The position numbers and the translations under genes are program-made. Below the pieces are notes generated by a model that ran no database searches, had not been told where the DNA came from, and saw only the letters and a list, made by a program, of their open reading frames with translations. Source: Nostoc sp. 'Peltigera membranacea cyanobiont' N6 (lineage in GTDB: Bacteria > Cyanobacteriota > Cyanobacteriia > Cyanobacteriales > Nostocaceae). Taken from it: a DNA stretch of 64,000 nt. Where the stretch lies: NCBI RefSeq assembly GCF_002949735.1, contig NZ_CP026681.1:2046001-2110000 (forward strand). Reading direction: 5' to 3'. This document shows positions 59,301 to 64,000 of the stretch, one piece after another. Each line of letters opens with the position of its first letter. Within the stretch, counting starts at the first letter, position 1.

Positions 59301-62300
59301 CAATTTTGTCTTTAACTTGGCGTTTACGAATTCCTTCAGCATCTCGTTCTAGCTTGGCAATCTCCTCATCTAGTTTGCTGACCTCTACAAGAACGCTTTG
59401 ACGTTCAACTTCTACCTCCGCCGCTTCATAAAGCATTTGGTTGGCAAAAACTTCAAACTGGGTGGCTAAGGATTCAAACTCCGCCACTTCTAAATCCGCT
59501 TCGGCTTCTCGAACCTCAGCGATCGCTGCCACAATTTGTTCTCGATAATCGGCTGTATTTAGTAGCAAAGGTTGTTTGAGCAGATTGCTAATTTCATCAG
59601 CACGACTCCCGGCGATCTGCTCTTTCAAAGCAGTTTCATATTTTTCTTCAATTTTTTTGAGTCGCTCAACTGCCTTTTCCAAATTATCCGTGGTTTCTTT
59701 CCAACTCAGGTCGGGAAATTCTCCTTCATAACGCCCATCAATATCCTGTGGATTATTTTCAGACACCACAGGAACCGTTGCTTCCAAGTTAGCAGCTATG
59801 TTGAGCAAATTCGCCTCAATATTGTTTGGATAGGATGCTGTCCAATTAATCAATAAAAAGGGAGTCTTGATTTGATAAATTAATAAATTATCTGCGGTGT
59901 TGTTTTGTTCAATTAGATAAGTTTCATTGCTTCCATTTGTTTGCAAATCGGTAATCAACCAACGTTGTCGCTTCAGCACTGAGCTAACCGTCGCTTGTGC
60001 AGATAGCCCACCCAGAAGAGTCTGAATTTCAGAGGGAATAACTTGTTGTTCGAGATCTGAGCCTAATGTGGGACTAACTGTTCCAATTGGGTTTAGTTGT
60101 CCATTTTCAAGAGATTCTGATGAATTCAGCCAATAACGAGTCTGCCACCAGGGTTTAATCTCACTTAATGCTTCAGGCAACTCGTTGAGCAAGAGTTGTT
60201 CTCGACAGAAGACGAACCGTACTGCTTTTTGCAAATCGTCTACCTGTTTGAGTATCACATTATGTTTGAGGTTAGCTTCTTTACCCAAAGCATTGCGACG
60301 TAGGGGTTGCACAATCAATTGCTGTTCCCAGTTCAACTCGTCTAGTTTTATCTGAAGCAACGACAACAAAAGTATTTTCAGTCCAATTCCGCCTTCTGCT
60401 AGCATTGTTTGGAGCGTAGTCCGAGTTGCCGTGCCCAATCGTGTTGCCAGGTTGTTGAGAAATTCTGAAATTGGCTGTGGTGCCCAAACAGGAATAGAAC
60501 TATCATTATCTGGAGCAATAGACAATACGGCTTCTCGCGTATATCTCATTAAGTCAAAAGCAGCAAAGGCCAGAGGCAAACCCGATCCTTTACTGGTCGT
60601 ACCAACAGAGAATAGTTTTTCAACTGATTGAGATACTAAACTTGAAGCACGAGATCCCGGCGGCATAGCTGTCCGAATAGCACTGTTAATAAATAGATCT
60701 CCTGTCCCTTCAGACAAACGCGCTAACAAAATCAACGCATTCATTCCAGCACAAGACTCCCATGCATTGTTGGACTCTGTTGCTTGCTGAATCCAGCCTG
60801 CAAATTCTTCAAAACGTTCCTTGCTGGGTGACTCAAATTGCTTAAAGGCTTGACTAGGAACAGTTCCAACAGCGATCGCTGTTAGCCCCAACTCCAACCG
60901 CATGGCAGCCAAGAGAGCTTTGAGTGCAGCATCAAGACTATCACGATTTAAGAGATCCTCAAGTCGATCGGTGAGTGTCTGATAATTTCCTACCTGAAGG
61001 CTTACTCCCAGATGTGCTAACTCTGCTAAAGTTGGCCGAATTGCATTCAGCTCGATACCTGTAGGGGGATCAATATTCTGGAGCCAGTCGGGTAGCTGCT
61101 GACTCAAATATTGAGTCACGTTGACATCTCCCTCATTATTGCGATCTCCCTCATTATTTAGTTGGGCAAGTCTTCCCCGTAAGCCATCCCAGATGCCTAA
61201 CTTAGACCAATTAGATAATACTTGTTCATCGGTCGTGCCTGTTTGGTTGATTGCATCTATCCAAGCAGGTTGCTTCGCAAGGGATTCCTGAATCAAATTA
61301 CCAGAGCGAACTAACTTGGAATCTAAGGAGAGTTGAGAAATTTGTTGACGTAGGTAGGTTGCTAAAGCCAAATTCAGGCGATCGGGCTGCTCAAAACTCA
61401 AAGCAGTCAATGCTGGTAGGTTAGGCTCTGCCAAAGGACTTGCTAGTCGTTGTTCAAAGGCAACTCTTCTTTTCTTAGCGTTAGTAGCAATCTCTTGAAT
61501 GATTGAATCAAAACTACTAATATTGGTGATTTCATTATTAAAGGTATCTAGATTTTTGAAATAGTCTTGTCTATCTGGGGCGATAGTTATATCAGTATCA
61601 ATGGGCTTTTCAGGGCGAAGCTCTGGCAAGATATTTTGAGAAAACAGTTCTGCTTTTAGAGCAAACTTTTCCTCAGTAACTTTTGAATCCTCTCTCAAAA
61701 TCACTAATTTAAGGCTTTCCAGTTCCTCTGCTAAGAGCTTAGAAGCCCGATTTCTTAAATTAATTACCAAAGGGGTGGAATGCCATTCTGGGCAAGAGTA
61801 GAGTATCTGGCGAGTTTTAACTTGTGCCTTTTTCCAGAAGGAAGGAACACCCTTTATGTTTTGGCTATTGTTAACAATAGTTTTAAGAACTCTTTCGCTT
61901 AAATCTCCCCAAAAAGCAGCGGTTAGTGGGACATTTAATTGCCCATCTTCTAGAATAACCACACCTTGTTGTTGGGCTAAAGCTAAAATCAATGAACCTG
62001 AGGCGAAAACTGATTCTAGCTTTATGTCAGTTAACAGCGCTCCATCAAATACGCGCTCCACTAACCACTTGCAAAAAGCTTGAACCTTTTCCTGAGAACC
62101 TCCTCCATTTAGTTGGTTTATGAATGATGATCTTAAAACCCTTAATGTTAAAGGATGAATTGCCGCAGGTTGGTAACCGGAATGTTGAGACTCAAAAAAG
62201 CCGTCTCCTCCAGGGTTAGTTTGAGGAGATTTTTCCCGAAATGTAGTCCAGCGCTCTATCCAAGTTTGTACACTTCCCCAGTCTGCTGGAAGATTACCCC

Positions 62301-62799
62301 CAGTCGAAGCAACAGTTAGGTCTGATAAAGTTGATGAGTTTTTTAGAATTTTCTGTAGAAAAGCAGGTATAATTTCCCGCGCCCAACGAAGCCCATTTAG
62401 AGTAGTCTCATCTAAATAATCCTGTGTTTGCCTAGCAACGTTAAATATGTCTAACAGATTGGTATTAGAATTTTCAACAAAATTTTTAACTTCTGTTTCC
62501 CATGTGTTCAGACGAAGTTCCACACATAAAGCAAGCCGCTCCGCAGCACCTGCTTCTGTAGCTAGCACGGGTCCAAATTTAGGTGCAGGGGATGCTTGTG
62601 ATAAAGTTTGAATTTCGTTTAACAAAGTTAACGATAGAGTATCACCTGTTAACAATGTCTCAACCTGGCTTGAGAAACTGTTGGGATCGCTAACCAATGT
62701 CAGCAGGGAAGCTAAATCACGCTTAACTTCTTTTTGTGAGTTGCTACTTCCTTTTTTAATGGCTTCGGAAAAAATATTTATTAGTTCCATGACTGACAC
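56359..62799 (-). CDS. giant 2146-residue coiled-coil protein with glycine-zipper segment
   Basis: This is the largest gene in the window. The N-terminal 1000 residues are mostly helical. At about residues 1110-1265 there is a long charged coiled coil (VEKAVERLKKIEEKYETALK-type). At residues 1268-1310 comes a glycine-zipper stretch (GGICRFVGAIVGSIYGGPAG) of the kind that inserts in membranes. More coiled coil follows, with EASRIRGTLSQPALQLP and LRVDYVDVLKQASRAYRELL. The C-terminus is beta-rich. No enzymatic motif is seen. The layout is compatible with a pore-forming or injection-machine protein such as the Tc toxin A family, but I see no decisive match. It is co-directional with the fibre-like genes and may be the main subunit of one machine. 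Confidence 0.65.
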   Translation of the reverse strand: MSVMELINIFSEAIKKGSSNSQKEVKRDLASLLTLVSDPNSFSSQVETLLTGDTLSLTLLNEIQTLSQASPAPKFGPVLATEAGAAERLALCVELRLNTWETEVKNFVENSNTNLLDIFNVARQTQDYLDETTLNGLRWAREIIPAFLQKILKNSSTLSDLTVASTGGNLPADWGSVQTWIERWTTFREKSPQTNPGGDGFFESQHSGYQPAAIHPLTLRVLRSSFINQLNGGGSQEKVQAFCKWLVERVFDGALLTDIKLESVFASGSLILALAQQQGVVILEDGQLNVPLTAAFWGDLSERVLKTIVNNSQNIKGVPSFWKKAQVKTRQILYSCPEWHSTPLVINLRNRASKLLAEELESLKLVILREDSKVTEEKFALKAELFSQNILPELRPEKPIDTDITIAPDRQDYFKNLDTFNNEITNISSFDSIIQEIATNAKKRRVAFEQRLASPLAEPNLPALTALSFEQPDRLNLALATYLRQQISQLSLDSKLVRSGNLIQESLAKQPAWIDAINQTGTTDEQVLSNWSKLGIWDGLRGRLAQLNNEGDRNNEGDVNVTQYLSQQLPDWLQNIDPPTGIELNAIRPTLAELAHLGVSLQVGNYQTLTDRLEDLLNRDSLDAALKALLAAMRLELGLTAIAVGTVPSQAFKQFESPSKERFEEFAGWIQQATESNNAWESCAGMNALILLARLSEGTGDLFINSAIRTAMPPGSRASSLVSQSVEKLFSVGTTSKGSGLPLAFAAFDLMRYTREAVLSIAPDNDSSIPVWAPQPISEFLNNLATRLGTATRTTLQTMLAEGGIGLKILLLSLLQIKLDELNWEQQLIVQPLRRNALGKEANLKHNVILKQVDDLQKAVRFVFCREQLLLNELPEALSEIKPWWQTRYWLNSSESLENGQLNPIGTVSPTLGSDLEQQVIPSEIQTLLGGLSAQATVSSVLKRQRWLITDLQTNGSNETYLIEQNNTADNLLIYQIKTPFLLINWTASYPNNIEANLLNIAANLEATVPVVSENNPQDIDGRYEGEFPDLSWKETTDNLEKAVERLKKIEEKYETALKEQIAGSRADEISNLLKQPLLLNTADYREQIVAAIAEVREAEADLEVAEFESLATQFEVFANQMLYEAAEVEVERQSVLVEVSKLDEEIAKLERDAEGIRKRQVKDKIDIKERDVEIAKTVRDKALKESEKVKIARKAIVREIDLLKSLLEKPTKVTINGTEITANGQIGAMAYKIEATLIKQLNENLETARAEVKKAQDAEAERKKKEKRRKLIGGICRFVGAIVGSIYGGPAGAALGAEIGGAIGELANGVIDNKAPEEILVGLIDNGFAIAQAAGVDLEKELNTLGSKGADQLNQFFNQLDSSLEPLLDSLPKILDEQLVKDAIVVLDLQEIPVLTGLLEKSYGDLKKDIPNLGQLGTALKVIQYDSPRDFLEHLSDNLFKNTKGNVEEIKALSQAIGKKVEDLQTEEGLKEAAERFAKLVITKVGQEAANFRQDAIATWIRNKRDKQQWWNEVVQKEAESLVKELFRDVQSQGEVIANLESSLLNPEIIRGELQVHLDPWQKELDRRIEEITAVDKNASPPQSAVAAAEQSVRYLETCIDKFNKSLLPWLKGDGNTQRNELLLKLNNLQTQKLPNNNIDLKIAELDETTAKLNEANAATALKNMEDELKRVGLLYQAADLGVSKATLLNKVANLAKLRAANLQGAQENSLKASEKRQQAAQAKVKSAQFNLEGKKALSQAAMRRGAEASRIRGTLSQPALQLPNLAANATNRLRVDYVDVLKQASRAYRELLRYYYAAYSVVDPSLQNIPVLLRDGSWFNNFTKWHQAIGDKFSSPQAPSQASDSFEWDLTPQQIKSLFTSEGFKLIIAPHVEEKPILFSVPQEWQIYLDQLNRLNENIENDEKNLIEQLWRPGFKKLWIQEFRKNGITISDLVSITTEDSGKNWRINDLETKPIEISLLPEGSALTVKWDIQKSISYSVTKDADRLFITLRNFPKDLGQSDFNDRHFKSINKFEAGTGRIAAIFLTGQVRNSTQFLKETDYAIQVSHLGDIWTIDSGTKIKVQLRKQRNLQDQRDFFIPSGTDLIARLNGEKNFFDGQGDPDIFGVQGNPLSGTTVIKLKPKGGAAPAFENLKLQILYTFWTI

Positions 62800-62831
62800 C
62801 TTATTTTCAATTCTCTTTATTTAATAAATAG

Positions 62832-63596
62832 TCAAAGCAAAAATTTAATTAATGCATCTGCTGTCTCAACCGCATGACTGTAAACAAACCCATGAGCAGC
62901 ACCTTTAATCGTTGCAAGTTGTGCACCTGAAATCTTCTGTGCCAAAACATCACTATTTCCAGGTGGTATCGCTACATCGCTATCTCCAGTAATTACCAGT
63001 GTCGGAGCTTTGATGTCTTGCAGTGCATTACATGTGTCATGACTGGCGATCGCTTGCATCTGCCGCACAAAGCCATTTTCCTTACTGTGAAAGAGAGAAG
63101 TTTTTGCCAAAAATTCTTGTGCTTTTTTCTTATTATCTGGATCTGCCAGATATGACGGCGTAAATAGGAAATCCAAAAGGCTTCCTCCAACCAAACTTGT
63201 AAGATTGGCTGGAATACTACAGGCACTACCTGCCATTGTGCAGCCTAATACTAATTTATTGAGCTTCGCAGCATGTCTCAAAGCAAATTGCTGAGCAACC
63301 ATGCCACCCATGCTTACACCAAAGACATGAGCTTGCTTTATACCCAATTGTTCTAACAAACCTGCTGAATCGTCTGCCAGATCAGCGATCGTGTAATTCT
63401 CTACTGAGCGACTTGTTGTTTGCCCAGCATCTCGATTATCAAAGAGAATCACCTGATAGTGCTTCGCAAGTTCATCAGGTAACTCATCTCCCCAGTCCAT
63501 GAGACTGAAGCTCAGACCCATGATCATTAGTAGGGGATGACCACTACCCTTTATCTCGTAGTGAATACTGAGGTTCCCAACCGTAGCTTCCGTCAT
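62832..63596 (-). CDS. alpha/beta hydrolase
   Basis: This is a 254-residue alpha/beta-hydrolase fold protein. The nucleophile elbow is FGVSMGGMV (G-x-S-x-G), the acid is in VITGDSDVAI, and the catalytic histidine is in GAAHGFVYS. HPLLMIMGLSFSLMDW contains the oxyanion-hole strand, and ILFDNRDAGQT the typical NRD-x-G block. No signal peptide is seen. The substrate cannot be told. It stands 33 bases downstream of nothing else in phase and is about 30 bases after the giant gene's start side, so it may have its own promoter. Confidence 0.9.
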   Translation of the reverse strand: MTEATVGNLSIHYEIKGSGHPLLMIMGLSFSLMDWGDELPDELAKHYQVILFDNRDAGQTTSRSVENYTIADLADDSAGLLEQLGIKQAHVFGVSMGGMVAQQFALRHAAKLNKLVLGCTMAGSACSIPANLTSLVGGSLLDFLFTPSYLADPDNKKKAQEFLAKTSLFHSKENGFVRQMQAIASHDTCNALQDIKAPTLVITGDSDVAIPPGNSDVLAQKISGAQLATIKGAAHGFVYSHAVETADALIKFLL

Positions 63597-63690
63597 ACAA
63601 ACTCCTTAATAGTGGAAAGCAGACAAGAACTCGTTTGAAACTCAGAGATAGCTCTTCAAATTTCAAGCTGGCTGATTTCGCTGAGTTAAT

Positions 63691-64000
63691 TCATTGCTCT
63701 TCCTCATCGTTATTCAACCAGATGAGGGGTAGAGCAATAATGCTAGGCAATGACTGAAGTAGAAAAGCTGTTGGGCGTCCTAAGCTAATGCTGCCGTAAA
63801 TTCCCGCGATAAATGCACACACTAGAATAAAGACCGCAGGCTTGACTTTTGGTATCTTAGGATTCATCGCTAATAATCCCCAGAGCGCACCAGCACTGAG
63901 AAAGCCATTGTAAAGACCTACATTGTGGGCAAGGATTTCGGCTTTCTGCGCGGTTGTGAAACCTCCAAGCAATATTTCTTGCATGAAAGAGGTTTGCCAC
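63691..64000 (-). CDS. DUF1304 family membrane protein, 5' part cut by the window
   Basis: The frame remains open to the end of the window (WQTSFMQEI..), so the start lies outside. The 103 visible residues contain LAHNVGLYNGFLSAGALWGL, the signature of DUF1304, and three further membrane helices (VFILVCAFIAGIYGSISLG, LLQSLPSIIALPLIWL). The family is an uncharacterised small integral membrane protein of about 120 residues. It is upstream of the hydrolase gene on the same strand, with 94 bases between them. Confidence 0.75.
   Translation of the reverse strand, partial: WQTSFMQEILLGGFTTAQKAEILAHNVGLYNGFLSAGALWGLLAMNPKIPKVKPAVFILVCAFIAGIYGSISLGRPTAFLLQSLPSIIALPLIWLNNDEEEQ

Noticed and set aside
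1..64000. tRNA and rRNA genes
   Set aside because: I saw no cloverleaf-like sequence or rRNA block while reading; a covariance-model scan would be needed to be certain.

Overview
The window looks like accessory DNA of a filamentous, Nostoc-type cyanobacterium, most likely part of a large plasmid or a plasmid-derived island. The evidence is the many HIP1 sites (GCGATCGC), cyanobacterial families (DUF1822, TPR-CHAT, NB-ARC-TPR, GH63), small dispersed repeats and a MITE of the kind common in Nostocales. Plasmid-type genes are also present: a DnaB-like helicase behind a winged-helix protein, a ParB-like protein, iteron-like repeats and many small membrane proteins. All calls come from reading the sequence; no database search was run.

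Layout. 1-8 kb: a decayed mixed region with a 5'-cut AIPR-like gene, GmhB, a GNAT enzyme, two convergent msrA genes, a peroxiredoxin-like gene and several gene fossils (a GH63 glucosidase, a copy of part of a downstream ATPase gene, frameshifted small genes). 8.2-13 kb: a minus-strand operon of a P-loop DNA-translocase-like ATPase plus membrane and DNA-binding proteins. It is bracketed by two clusters of the same 11-bp repeat and holds a dense GTTTCA/TGAAAC array. 13.4-18.6 kb: a plus-strand RHH-like/GNAT-like cassette, a minus-strand set of small membrane proteins, a truncated transposase, and a DUF5674 gene with a paralogous partner. 18.9-21.6 kb: an AhpC/TSA-like protein and a two-gene Septu-like (PtuA ATPase + HNH nuclease) defence candidate. 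22-31 kb: a long plus-strand run of HTH and membrane proteins, a Cys-cluster protein with a 26-residue Cys-rich microprotein, a SAP/Rho_N-like protein and a ParB-like protein.

31.5-50.3 kb is a conflict-system island. On the minus strand lie a sigma-like protein, DUF1822, a membrane-anchored caspase-like protease, a small membrane protein, a giant exported Gly-Gly-Thr-repeat protein and a TPR-CHAT protease. On the plus strand lie an HTH-NB-ARC-TPR sensor, a Trypco1-like protein and an EACC1-CHAT protease. 50.5-53.4 kb carries plasmid replication genes (winged-helix protein, DnaB, a protein with a duplicated domain), followed by an intact IS630-family element. 55-64 kb carries a 2146-residue coiled-coil protein with a glycine-zipper segment, fibre-like accessory genes broken by in-frame stops, an alpha/beta hydrolase and a DUF1304 membrane protein running off the window.

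The best candidates for something undescribed are (i) the caspase/CHAT/giant-exported-protein operon, and (ii) the pair of HTH-to-membrane-protein cassettes with the ATPase, the 11-bp repeats and the GTTTCA array, which look like one uncharacterised plasmid-borne membrane machine.
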